From Pseudomonadota bacterium (GTDB taxonomy: Bacteria > Pseudomonadota > Gammaproteobacteria > Burkholderiales > Burkholderiaceae_D): a DNA stretch of 26,842 nucleotides. Location of the stretch: positions 1 to 26,842 of the forward strand of contig JAEWEK010000158.1 in NCBI GenBank assembly GCA_023389425.1, given 5' to 3'. Position numbers and translations under genes: made by a program. Of this stretch, positions 6,462 to 15,348 are shown in pieces. The stretch's first letter is position 1; each line of letters starts with the position of its first letter. Under the pieces are notes generated by a model. It worked only from the letters and a program-made list of their open reading frames with translations, had not been told where the DNA came from and searched no databases.

Positions 6462-7523
6462 ATGAACGAGACCCAACGCACCTGGCTAAGTTCGCTGTTT
6501 TCGCTGGCGATCATCGCCGGCGCCGTGTTCGTCACCCAGCGCTTCATCCTGCCCTTGCTGTGGGCCGCGATCCTGGCGATCGCCACCTGGCCGCTGTTCG
6601 TGCGGGCGCGCCGTTCGCTCGGCGGGCACGACATCCTCGCGGCGCTGGCCGTCACGCTGCTGTGCGCCGCGGCGCTGGTGACACCGCTGGCGCTGGGCCT
6701 GATGCAGGCCGCGCACCAGGCGCCGGCGCTGGCCGCCTTCATCGCCACCGCCAACAACGAAGGACTGGCGGCACCGGGCTGGCTGAACCACATTCCGCTG
6801 GTCGGCGGCGCGCTCCTGGACTGGTGGCAGACCACGCTCAGCCAGCCGCACGGCCTGGGCCACCTGCTCACCGATGGCGGCACCGGTCCGCGGCTGCACA
6901 GCGCCAGCGAAGTGCTGCGCACCTTCGGCGCCGCCGTGATGCACAAGATGATCGACGTGTCCTTCGCCTTCCTGTCGCTGTTCTTCTTCTACAAGGATGG
7001 CCCTGCCCTGCTGTCGCAGCTGGACGCGATCGGCCACCACCTGATCGGGAACACACGCTGGCAGCTGTACTCGACCAAGATCCCGACCGCGATCCGCGCC
7101 ACCGTCAACGGGCTGGTGCTGGTCGGGCTGGCCGAAGGCCTGCTGTTGGGGATCGCCTACGAATTGGCGAGCGTGCCGTCGGCCGTACTGTGGGCGGCCG
7201 CGACCGGCGTGCTGGCCATCATTCCGTTCGGCGCGCCGCTGGCATTCGGCACTGTGGCGGCGGTCCTGTTCTTTAACGGGAATACGGTGGGTGCGGCGGC
7301 GATTGTGGCGTTCGGCGCGGTGGTGCTGTTCGTGGCCGATCACTTCGTGCGTCCGACCATCATCGGCAATGCGACCAAGCTGCCGTTCTTGGCGGTGCTG
7401 CTGGGGATCCTGGGCGGGGTCGAGATGCTGGGGCTGATCGGGCTGTTCGTGGGACCTGTGGTGATCACCCTGTTCGTCACGCTGTGGCACGAAGAGAAGC
7501 TGTATCGGCGCAGCGTGCGCTGA
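6462..7523 (+). CDS. ydiK: YdiK-like AI-2E family inner-membrane protein
   Basis: A 353-residue polytopic membrane protein of the AI-2E transporter (PerM/UPF0118) family, with about eight hydrophobic segments. The first hairpin (about 9-45) contains LLWAAILAIATWPLFVR. The C-terminal pair carries the family pattern DHFVRPTIIGNATKLPFLAV...GLIGLFVGPVVITLF. The stretch GWLNHIPLVGGALLDWW closely resembles what I recall of E. coli YdiK (AWLNTIPVIG), which is why that symbol is offered. The substrate of this branch is not established, and the family name should not be read as proof of autoinducer transport. ATG 6462 was chosen over GTG 6450 because GGAG (6452-6455) sits six bases before it. Divergent from argJ, convergent with secA. 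Monocistronic. Confidence 0.85.
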   Translation: MNETQRTWLSSLFSLAIIAGAVFVTQRFILPLLWAAILAIATWPLFVRARRSLGGHDILAALAVTLLCAAALVTPLALGLMQAAHQAPALAAFIATANNEGLAAPGWLNHIPLVGGALLDWWQTTLSQPHGLGHLLTDGGTGPRLHSASEVLRTFGAAVMHKMIDVSFAFLSLFFFYKDGPALLSQLDAIGHHLIGNTRWQLYSTKIPTAIRATVNGLVLVGLAEGLLLGIAYELASVPSAVLWAAATGVLAIIPFGAPLAFGTVAAVLFFNGNTVGAAAIVAFGAVVLFVADHFVRPTIIGNATKLPFLAVLLGILGGVEMLGLIGLFVGPVVITLFVTLWHEEKLYRRSVR

Positions 7524-7560
7524 GAGATCGTCGTTCGATTTGAGGTGGCAATAAAAAATC

Positions 7561-7732
7561 GCGCTGTCTGCGTTAAGTGTCGAAAGTGATTCGTCGTTCC
7601 GGCGAGGGCCGGAATCCATGCTGAGTGTGCGTGCTTGCAGCTTTCGCCGCAGCCGCGATCCAATATGCTCAGTATGGGTCCCGGCCTGCGCCGGGACGAC
7701 GTGCTTAAGTCAACACTTAACGCGGACAGCGC
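7561..7732. repeat. REP-type inverted pair (element B) inside a 20-base terminal inverted repeat
   Basis: The inner part is a REP-like pair: arms at about 7592-7620 and 7675-7701, in the same orientation as element A. Stems are TTCCGGC/GCCGGAA (left) and GTCCCGGC/GCCGGGAC (right). Both arms continue into CCATGCTGAG or CCATACTGAG. Unlike elements A and C, it is bracketed by an outer 20-base inverted repeat with 19/20 matches: GCGCTGTCTGCGTTAAGTGT at 7561-7580 and its reverse complement at 7713-7732. The whole is a 172-base non-coding, MITE-like unit. It lies between the convergent 3' ends of the ydiK-like gene and secA, immediately before the terminator at 7734-7766. Confidence 0.8.
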
Positions 7733-7733
7733 C

Positions 7734-7766
7734 AAAAAAAACGGCAGGCCCAAGCCTGCCGTTTTT
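7734..7766. terminator. bidirectional intrinsic terminator between the ydiK-like gene and secA
   Basis: A stem ACGGCAGGC (7741-7749) and GCCTGCCGT (7754-7762) closes a four-base loop. It has eight A residues on its left (7734-7741) and five T residues on its right (7762-7766), so both strands read as hairpin plus T-tract. The longer T-tract is on the minus strand and makes it a strong terminator for secA. On the plus strand it would end ydiK-like transcripts. A second short dyad, AAGCGCT-ACGC-AGCGCTT (7771-7788), overlaps the secA stop codon. Confidence 0.85.
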
Positions 7767-7786
7767 CATCAAGCGCTACGCAGCGC

Positions 7787-10567
<2,781 letters not shown>

Positions 10568-10598
10568 GCTTGAATTCTTGAAATATACGCCGCACAGA

Positions 10599-10617
10599 TG
10601 ATATCAAAATGATATCA
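10599..10617. promoter_or_regulatory. 19-base symmetric double palindrome upstream of secA
   Basis: Two copies of the 8-base palindrome TGATATCA (10599-10606 and 10610-10617) are separated by AAA, so their centres are 11 bases, about one helical turn, apart. The whole 19-base block is symmetric apart from the middle AAA. It begins 32 bases before the secA start, next to or overlapping the likely -35 region of secA (-10-like TATATT at 10582-10587). It has the form of a dimer-pair operator. The protein that would bind it is unknown. Confidence 0.45.
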
Positions 10618-10783
10618 CGCGAAGACTGCCTATGGCCGCAAACTGGTGATTCTATCATGCGATCCGGCCACACTTGGGGGCAACAGGGCGGATAACAAGT
10701 ACTGTTGGACAAAGAAGCTTATCAATTTGGCCTGTTGGACAGCCCGCCCGCACGGCTGGGACTGGCTGTGGTATGTTCGGGGG

Positions 10784-11281
10784 ATGCAGTTTCTCTCCCG
10801 TAATCAGCGTCCGGTGCACATTTTCGGCACCCGGACCACCCAGACTTCCCACGGCGCCACCGATTTCCTGCGGGCGAACGAGCGCCTGGCCGCCCTGTTG
10901 CCGGCGGCAATGCGCATGGGGCGGCTGCAGAGCGACTGTGCGGCGGCGCTTCCCGCCATGTTCGAGAACTGCGACGTGATTTCGTTCAGCGAGGGCGCAT
11001 TGGTGCTGGCTGTGCCCAGCTCGGCGCTGGCGGCACGGCTCAAGCAGCAGTTGATGAAGCTGCAGGCCACCCTGCAGCAGCGCGGCTGGCAGGTGAATTC
11101 GGTCAAGCTGAAGGTGCAGGTGACCAGGTCGCTGGCGCCGGAGCCCCTGCTGCGCAAGCTGGAGCTGCCGCCGCTGGCGGTGGATGCCTTCGAAAAGCTG
11201 GGGGAGACGCTGGAACAGTCGCCGCAGAACGAGAAGCTGATCGCGGCGATCAGGTCGCTGGCGGCGAAGCGCAGGGTTTAA
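10784..11281 (+). CDS. dciA: DciA-like DUF721 protein
   Basis: A 165-residue protein with a DUF721/DciA-like domain in roughly residues 25-115. LRANERLAALLPAAMRMGRL is followed by ALVLAVPSSALAARLKQQL, a helix-strand-helix KH-like core, and then a helical tail to the C-terminus. DciA is the replicative-helicase (DnaB) loader of bacteria that lack DnaC. A DUF721 gene between secA and lpxC is the arrangement I recall for Burkholderiales. ATG 10784 was chosen because the upstream in-frame residues to 10646 are Cys/Trp-rich and not family-like. It is preceded only by GGGGG directly before the ATG, so the ribosome-binding site is poor. A TG-G-TATGTT extended -10-like string ends six bases before the ATG. 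The family call is from residue pattern only. Confidence 0.75.
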   Translation: MQFLSRNQRPVHIFGTRTTQTSHGATDFLRANERLAALLPAAMRMGRLQSDCAAALPAMFENCDVISFSEGALVLAVPSSALAARLKQQLMKLQATLQQRGWQVNSVKLKVQVTRSLAPEPLLRKLELPPLAVDAFEKLGETLEQSPQNEKLIAAIRSLAAKRRV

Positions 11282-11285
11282 GGTC

Positions 11286-11387
11286 AAATGGGGTTCCCGC
11301 CTGCGCGGGAACGACGTTCTCACTTCAGCAAGTCATAGTGCAAGCCCAGGATATGTCGTCGTTCCCGCGAAAGCGGGAACCCCATTT
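11286..11387. repeat. REP-type inverted pair (element C) between the dciA-like gene and lpxC
   Basis: Two 31-base arms, 11286-11316 and 11357-11387, are reverse complements with two mismatches, both in the loop. Each arm is a hairpin: GTTCCCGC and GCGGGAAC stems, with a CTGC loop on the left arm and a GAAA loop on the right, flanked by CGTC and CCCCAT. The arms point the other way from elements A and B: the CGTC tags face inward here and outward there. The 40-base spacer is unlike the spacers of A and B. It occupies almost the whole gap between two convergent genes and no other terminator is visible, so it may serve as the transcription barrier. Confidence 0.82.
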
Positions 11388-11411
11388 TGCTCGATCAGCC
11401 GCAGCGCCGGC

Positions 11412-12347
11412 TCAAGTCAGCGCCCACTCCCTGGCCATCTGGCGCACGTACGACGCAGGCGCCGTATCCGGCACGTCGAAGCTGACGATTTCATACGCAT
11501 CCTCGCGCGCCAGCAGCGCGCGCAGCAGGTCGTTGTTGAGCGCATGCCCCGACTTGTGCGCCGTATAGCTGGCCAGCAGCGGATAGCCGACCAGGTACAA
11601 ATCGCCGATCGCATCGAGGATCTTGTGGCGCACGAATTCGTCCTCGTAGCGCAAGCCGTCGGCATTGAGGATGCGGTACTCGTCCATCACGATCGCGTTC
11701 TCGAGCGAGCCGCCGCGCGCCAGGCCCATGCCGCGCAGGCTTTCCACGTCCTGCATGAAGCCGAAGGTACGCGCCCGCGCCACGTCGTGCACGTAGGAGA
11801 CATTGCCGAAATCGACGCTGGCGCGCTGCACCGTGCCGTCCACCGCGGGATGGTTGAATTCGATGAAGAAGTCGAGCTTGAAACCGTCGTAAGGCGACAG
11901 CTTGGCCCACTTCTCGTTGGCGCCGCTGCCCTGCCGCACTTCGACTTCCTTGAGCACGCGGATGAATTTCTTGGCGGCGCCCTGCTCCTGCACGCCCGCC
12001 TGCTGCAGCAAGAAGACGAAGGACGATGCCGAACCGTCCATGATCGGGATCTCTTCCGCGGACACGTCGACGTACAGGTTGTCGATACCGAGGCCGGCGC
12101 AGGCGGACATCAGATGCTCGACCGTCGAGACGCGCGCGCTGTCCTTGACCAGGACCGAGGCCATGCGGGTATCGCCGACGACATCGGCGCTGGCCGGGAA
12201 TTCGACGACGGGATCGAGGTCGACACGGCGGAACACGATGCCGGTATTGGCCGCGGCCGGCCGCAAGGTCAGTTCGACCTTGGTCCCGGAGTGCAGTCCC
12301 ACACCGGTCGTGCGGACCACCTGTTTGACGGTTCGTTGTTTAAGCAT
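11412..12347 (-). CDS. lpxC: LpxC, UDP-3-O-acyl-GlcNAc deacetylase
   Basis: LpxC is the zinc amidase that performs the first committed step of lipid A synthesis in the cytoplasm. The protein has 311 residues, close to the E. coli 305. Zinc ligands are visible as His78 in STVEHLMSA and His241/Asp245 in RHKILDAIGDL. The catalytic His268 is in HKSGHALNN, and the base/oxyanion region is EEIPIMDGSASSF. The start MLKQRTVKQVVRTTGVGLHS matches the family start, so ATG 12347 is firm even though no ribosome-binding site precedes it (see the -10 box at 12354-12359). It lies 73 bases after the EamA transporter gene. It is separated from ftsZ by three genes, unlike the direct ftsZ-lpxC order of E. coli. 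Confidence 0.97.
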   Translation of the reverse strand: MLKQRTVKQVVRTTGVGLHSGTKVELTLRPAAANTGIVFRRVDLDPVVEFPASADVVGDTRMASVLVKDSARVSTVEHLMSACAGLGIDNLYVDVSAEEIPIMDGSASSFVFLLQQAGVQEQGAAKKFIRVLKEVEVRQGSGANEKWAKLSPYDGFKLDFFIEFNHPAVDGTVQRASVDFGNVSYVHDVARARTFGFMQDVESLRGMGLARGGSLENAIVMDEYRILNADGLRYEDEFVRHKILDAIGDLYLVGYPLLASYTAHKSGHALNNDLLRALLAREDAYEIVSFDVPDTAPASYVRQMAREWALT

Positions 12348-12353
12348 CAGCCG

Positions 12354-12359
12354 ATTATA
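12354..12359 (-). promoter_or_regulatory. consensus -10 box immediately before lpxC
   Basis: On the minus strand TATAAT is followed by only six bases (CGGCTG) before the lpxC ATG. A sigma70 start seven bases beyond the box would fall on the A of the ATG itself, giving a leaderless mRNA. No -35 box is evident 17 bases upstream (GGGCGG) and no purine-rich ribosome-binding site is present. The alternative is that lpxC is read from upstream and this box is accidental. Confidence 0.45.
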
Positions 12360-12420
12360 GCCCAGGGCCGCCCTCGCCGCCCGGCCTGCCCTTGCGCCGG
12401 TAGCGTGAACGCGACGTTTT

Positions 12421-13323
12421 CTAGGGATGCTCGGATTCGGCGTGGAAGCTCTCGTGGCGCAGCAGGTACAGCCCGCTGCCGATGATGATGGCGGCGCCGA
12501 TCAGGGTATAGCGGTCGGGCAGCGTATGCCACAGCACCCAGTCGATCGCCACGCCCCAGGCCAGCGCCGAATATTCGAACGGCGCGACCACCGACGCCTC
12601 GCCGTGGCTGAAGGCCTCGTTGATGGCCAACTGGGCAAAGAAGCCGCTGACCGCGAGAATGCACAGCAAAGGCAGGTGCGACAGGTGCACGGCTTGCCAG
12701 TCCGGCCAGGCCAGCGCCGTGGCGCCGATGGCCATCATGATCATCAGCCACAGCATCATGTGTTCGCTGCGGTCGGTCCGCGCCAGCACCCGCGCGGCGA
12801 TCGCCGACACCGCATACATCGCGGCTGCGGCCAGGATGGCGAGTCCGCCGATACTGAGGAAGCCATCGGCGTCGGGCCGCAGCACCACCAGCACGCCGGC
12901 CATGCCGACGCCGATCGCGACCCAGCGCGCCGCGTTCACCTTCTCCTTCAGGATGAACACCGACAGCGCCGTGATCAGGATCGGGCCGATGAAGAAAATC
13001 GAATAGGCCGAGGCCAGCGACAGCTGCCTCACGCCGTAGGCGAACAGGGCGAGCATCGCGATGCCCAGGCCCGCGCGGAAGACTTGCAGGCGCCAGTTGA
13101 CCTGGAAGGCGGTGCGGTAGGCGCCGCGCCAGCCGGTCCAGGCCAGCACCAGCGGCAGCGACGCGAGCGAACGCAGCGACGCCACCTGCATCGCGGGGAA
13201 CTGCGCCGCCAGCAGCTTCATCGTCGTGTCCATCACCGAAAATGCGGCGACGGCGACCAGCATCGCGTAGATGCTGCGAAGGTTGGACTGGCGGCGGGTG
13301 AGCGCCTGCGCTGCCCGGGTCAT
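12421..13323 (-). CDS. EamA/DMT-family inner-membrane transporter
   Basis: A 300-residue protein with two tandem EamA (DUF6-type) repeats and about ten hydrophobic helices, the standard drug/metabolite transporter size. The first repeat spans about 19-148 (MLVAVAAFSVMDTTMKLLA ... AGVLVVLRP) and the second about 155-290 (GLAILAAAAMYAVSAIAARV ... AAIIIGSGLYLLRHE). The end-of-repeat-1 string SIFFIGPILITALSVFILKE is characteristic. The substrate is not predictable from sequence. The short basic N-terminus before the first helix fits a cytoplasmic start. ATG 13323 lies ten bases after the peroxiredoxin stop, so the two are probably one transcript that may run on into lpxC. Its ribosome-binding site is weak. 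Its presence beside lpxC looks like an accessory insertion rather than part of the conserved block. Confidence 0.88.
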   Translation of the reverse strand: MTRAAQALTRRQSNLRSIYAMLVAVAAFSVMDTTMKLLAAQFPAMQVASLRSLASLPLVLAWTGWRGAYRTAFQVNWRLQVFRAGLGIAMLALFAYGVRQLSLASAYSIFFIGPILITALSVFILKEKVNAARWVAIGVGMAGVLVVLRPDADGFLSIGGLAILAAAAMYAVSAIAARVLARTDRSEHMMLWLMIMMAIGATALAWPDWQAVHLSHLPLLCILAVSGFFAQLAINEAFSHGEASVVAPFEYSALAWGVAIDWVLWHTLPDRYTLIGAAIIIGSGLYLLRHESFHAESEHP

Positions 13324-13333
13324 GCGGGCGCTG

Positions 13334-13837
13334 TCAGCCCAGCTGCTTGAGCATGGTCTCGGCGTTCGACACTTCGAAACCGTTCTGCTCGACGTTCAGC
13401 TGCTTCACGACGCCGTCCTCGACCAGCATCGAGTAGCGCTGCGAGCGCGTGCCCATGCCGTGCTTGGAGAAGTCGGCGTCCAGGCCCAGCGCCTTGCTGT
13501 AGGCGGCGTTACCGTCGGCCATCATGCGCACGATGCCGGTGGCGTTCTGGTCGCGGCCCCAGGCGCCCATCACGAAGGCATCATTGACCGAGATGCACCA
13601 GATTTCGTCCACGCCCTTGGCTTTCAGTTCGTCCGCGTGCTGGACGTAGCCCGGCACGTGCTTGGCCGAGCAGGTCGGGGTGTAGGCGCCCGGCAGGCCG
13701 AAGATCACGATCTTCTTGCCTTTGACGAGGTCCGCCACGTTAAAGGTGTTCGGGCCGAGGCTGCAGCCTTCGGTTTCGGTCTCGATGAATTCCGACAGGG
13801 TGCCTTCCGGCAGGCGGTCGCCGATCTTGATGGTCAT
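13334..13837 (-). CDS. Prx5-type peroxiredoxin
   Basis: A 167-residue thiol peroxidase of the PRX5/AhpE-like thioredoxin-fold group. The peroxidatic cysteine is Cys56 within LPGAYTPTCSAKHVPGY, the recognisable Prx5 active-site loop with Thr53 and the conserved Pro. The catalytic-arginine region GTRSQRYSMLVEDG is present (Arg131/Arg134). Two further cysteines, Cys25 and Cys81, are available; which of them, if any, resolves the disulfide cannot be told from sequence. It reduces peroxides in the cytoplasm using thiol donors. ATG 13837 has a near-perfect ribosome-binding site, AAGGAG, the best in this part of the window, suggesting high expression. First gene of a short minus-strand unit with the EamA transporter. 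Divergent from the methyltransferase gene. Confidence 0.94.
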   Translation of the reverse strand: MTIKIGDRLPEGTLSEFIETETEGCSLGPNTFNVADLVKGKKIVIFGLPGAYTPTCSAKHVPGYVQHADELKAKGVDEIWCISVNDAFVMGAWGRDQNATGIVRMMADGNAAYSKALGLDADFSKHGMGTRSQRYSMLVEDGVVKQLNVEQNGFEVSNAETMLKQLG

Positions 13838-13873
13838 GTGATCTCCTTGTATTAATCAGTTGCCAAGGCCGGC

Positions 13874-13902
13874 AGTATGCCCCATCCCGCGCTTTCTTGC
13901 AG
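13874..13902 (-). promoter_or_regulatory. possible peroxiredoxin promoter
   Basis: On the minus strand CTGCAA (13897-13902) and CATACT (13874-13879) are exactly 17 bases apart, giving a start near 13867 and a 30-base leader with the strong ribosome-binding site AAGGAG. The -35 match is only 3/6 and the -10 match 4/6, so this is a weak call supported mainly by spacing and position. Confidence 0.3.
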
Positions 13903-13960
13903 GGCTTGCGCCCGCGCCCAAATGATTGCACCATTGGCCACCCCAACCGCATGCCACGCC

Positions 13961-15253
13961 ATGAAGAACGAGAACTACCTGCCCGAGGTGAAGGCGCAGT
14001 ACGAGCACCTGCCCTACCCGCCCTGCGATCCGCGCGACGAACACAAGCGCCTGCAGCGCACCTGGACCGAAGACCTGCCGATGATGAACCACTACTGCTT
14101 CGGCGGGCGCCAGAGCTTTCGCAAGGGCTTCCGCGTGCTGGTGGCGGGCGGCGGCACGGGCGATGCGACCATCTTCCTCGCCGAACAGCTGCGCGGCACC
14201 AATGCGCAGATCGTTCACCTTGACCTGTCCGGCGCCAGCATCGCCATCGCCCAGGAGCGCGCGGCGATCCGCAAGCTGTCCAACATCCGCTGGGTGCAGG
14301 ATTCGATCCTTAACATCCCGACGCTCGGCCTGGGCCAGTTCGACTACATCAACTGTTCCGGCGTGCTGCACCACCTGGCCGATCCGGACGCGGGACTGCA
14401 AGCCTTGAAGAGCGCGCTCAAGCCGGAGGGCGCGATCGCGCTGATGGTGTACGGTGCGATCGGCCGCACCGGTGTCTATCACATGCAGGAGCTGCTGCGG
14501 CTGTCGAACCAGGGCGGCGCCGAGGCGGACAAGATCGCGCAGGCCAAGGAAGTGCTGGCCGCGCTCCCGCCGGGTAACTGGTATTCCCGCGGCGCCGACA
14601 TTTACAACGACAACGACACCGATGCCGGGATCTTCGATTCGCTGCTGCATTCGCAGGACCGGGCGTACACGGTGCCGCAGCTGTACGAGTGGCTGGTCGA
14701 CGGCAATGGCCTGCACATCGAATGGAGCGATGTCGGGCGCGGGCGCTATCCGTATTTGCCCGAGCTGACGCTGGGGCTCGATGCGCGCCGCGTGCGCGAA
14801 CGGCTGCCGCAGATGAACGAGCGCGCCCGGCATGCGATGTCGGAACTGCTGGTGGGCGACATCACGCGCCATACCCTGTACCTGACGAAGAGCGCGGACG
14901 CAAAGGCGGTCTACGGCGATGCGCAGTACGTGCCGATGTATTTCCACGAGCCGCTCGACCCGCGGGCGCTGGAGGCGATGTTCGCGCCGAAGCCGGGCCC
15001 GACCGTGCTGAAGCATCCGCACCTGGGCCTGACCGCCGCGGTCGACGCCGGCAAATATTCAGGCAAGATCCTGCGCCATATCGACGGCAAGCGCAGCTTC
15101 GCGCAGATCTTCAATCTCGTGCGGAACGATCCGGCCGTTCGGCCCGCGGCGCCGGACGATGCCACGCTGTTCGCCGACTTCAAGCCCGTCTACGACCTGC
15201 TCAACGCGATCGAGCGCATCCTGCTGCGGCATTCGTCGGTGCCCGCATTTTGA
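13961..15253 (+). CDS. class I SAM-dependent methyltransferase with an extra C-terminal domain
   Basis: A 430-residue protein. The N-terminal segment YEHLPYPPCDPRDEHKRL (14-31) precedes a Rossmann-fold methyltransferase domain. Motif I is VLVAGGGTGDAT (59-70), the acidic residue after strand 2 is in HLDLS (86-90), and the motif IV/V region FDYINCSGVLHHLADP (127-142) is of the small-molecule/ubiquinone-methylase type. About 250 further residues follow, ending in a small domain (about 345-425, ILRHIDGKRSFAQIFNLVR) that resembles a PqqD-like winged helix in its ...IDGKRS... pattern; this is an impression only. The substrate is unknown. ATG 13961 starts the conserved-looking part; ATG 13922 is an alternative giving 13 more residues. 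It is a single plus-strand gene between two minus-strand blocks, so it separates prx/lpxC from ftsZ. Confidence 0.82.
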   Translation: MKNENYLPEVKAQYEHLPYPPCDPRDEHKRLQRTWTEDLPMMNHYCFGGRQSFRKGFRVLVAGGGTGDATIFLAEQLRGTNAQIVHLDLSGASIAIAQERAAIRKLSNIRWVQDSILNIPTLGLGQFDYINCSGVLHHLADPDAGLQALKSALKPEGAIALMVYGAIGRTGVYHMQELLRLSNQGGAEADKIAQAKEVLAALPPGNWYSRGADIYNDNDTDAGIFDSLLHSQDRAYTVPQLYEWLVDGNGLHIEWSDVGRGRYPYLPELTLGLDARRVRERLPQMNERARHAMSELLVGDITRHTLYLTKSADAKAVYGDAQYVPMYFHEPLDPRALEAMFAPKPGPTVLKHPHLGLTAAVDAGKYSGKILRHIDGKRSFAQIFNLVRNDPAVRPAAPDDATLFADFKPVYDLLNAIERILLRHSSVPAF

Positions 15254-15297
15254 ACCGCCTTTAACCGAAAGCCGTCGACGGTTTTTGAGACAACCAT

Positions 15298-15323
15298 AAA
15301 AAAGGCCGGGGATCACCCCGGCC
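15298..15323 (-). terminator. strong intrinsic terminator after ftsZ (end of the dcw cluster)
   Basis: The perfect stem GGCCGGGG (15304-15311) and CCCCGGCC (15316-15323) closes a four-base loop. It is followed on the minus strand by six T residues (AAAAAA at 15298-15303 on the plus strand). It begins 25 bases after the ftsZ stop codon. On the plus strand the hairpin lacks a T-tract, so it serves ftsZ. The methyltransferase may use the weaker AACCG...CGGTTTTT hairpin at about 15263-15286. Confidence 0.9.
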
Positions 15324-15348
15324 AAATCCAAACGCCCGTCGAAAACGG

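Noticed and set aside
6323..6946. In-frame 208-codon extension upstream of argJ
   Set aside because: It is antisense to the ydiK-like gene and its promoter region; the residues are Ser/Arg/Ala-rich and ArgJ normally starts at about MAVNSPLPVA.
10599..10617. FNR/CRP-type site upstream of secA
   Set aside because: The FNR consensus TTGAT-N4-ATCAA is not met; the arms here are contiguous TGATATCA octamers. A different binding protein, or none, is more likely.
10702..10741. Direct repeat CTGTTGGACA (10702-10711 and 10732-10741) before the dciA-like gene
   Set aside because: Two 10-base copies 30 bases apart contain TTGGAC, a -35-like word, but neither has a -10 box at a usable distance, so no promoter is called. 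It could be chance.
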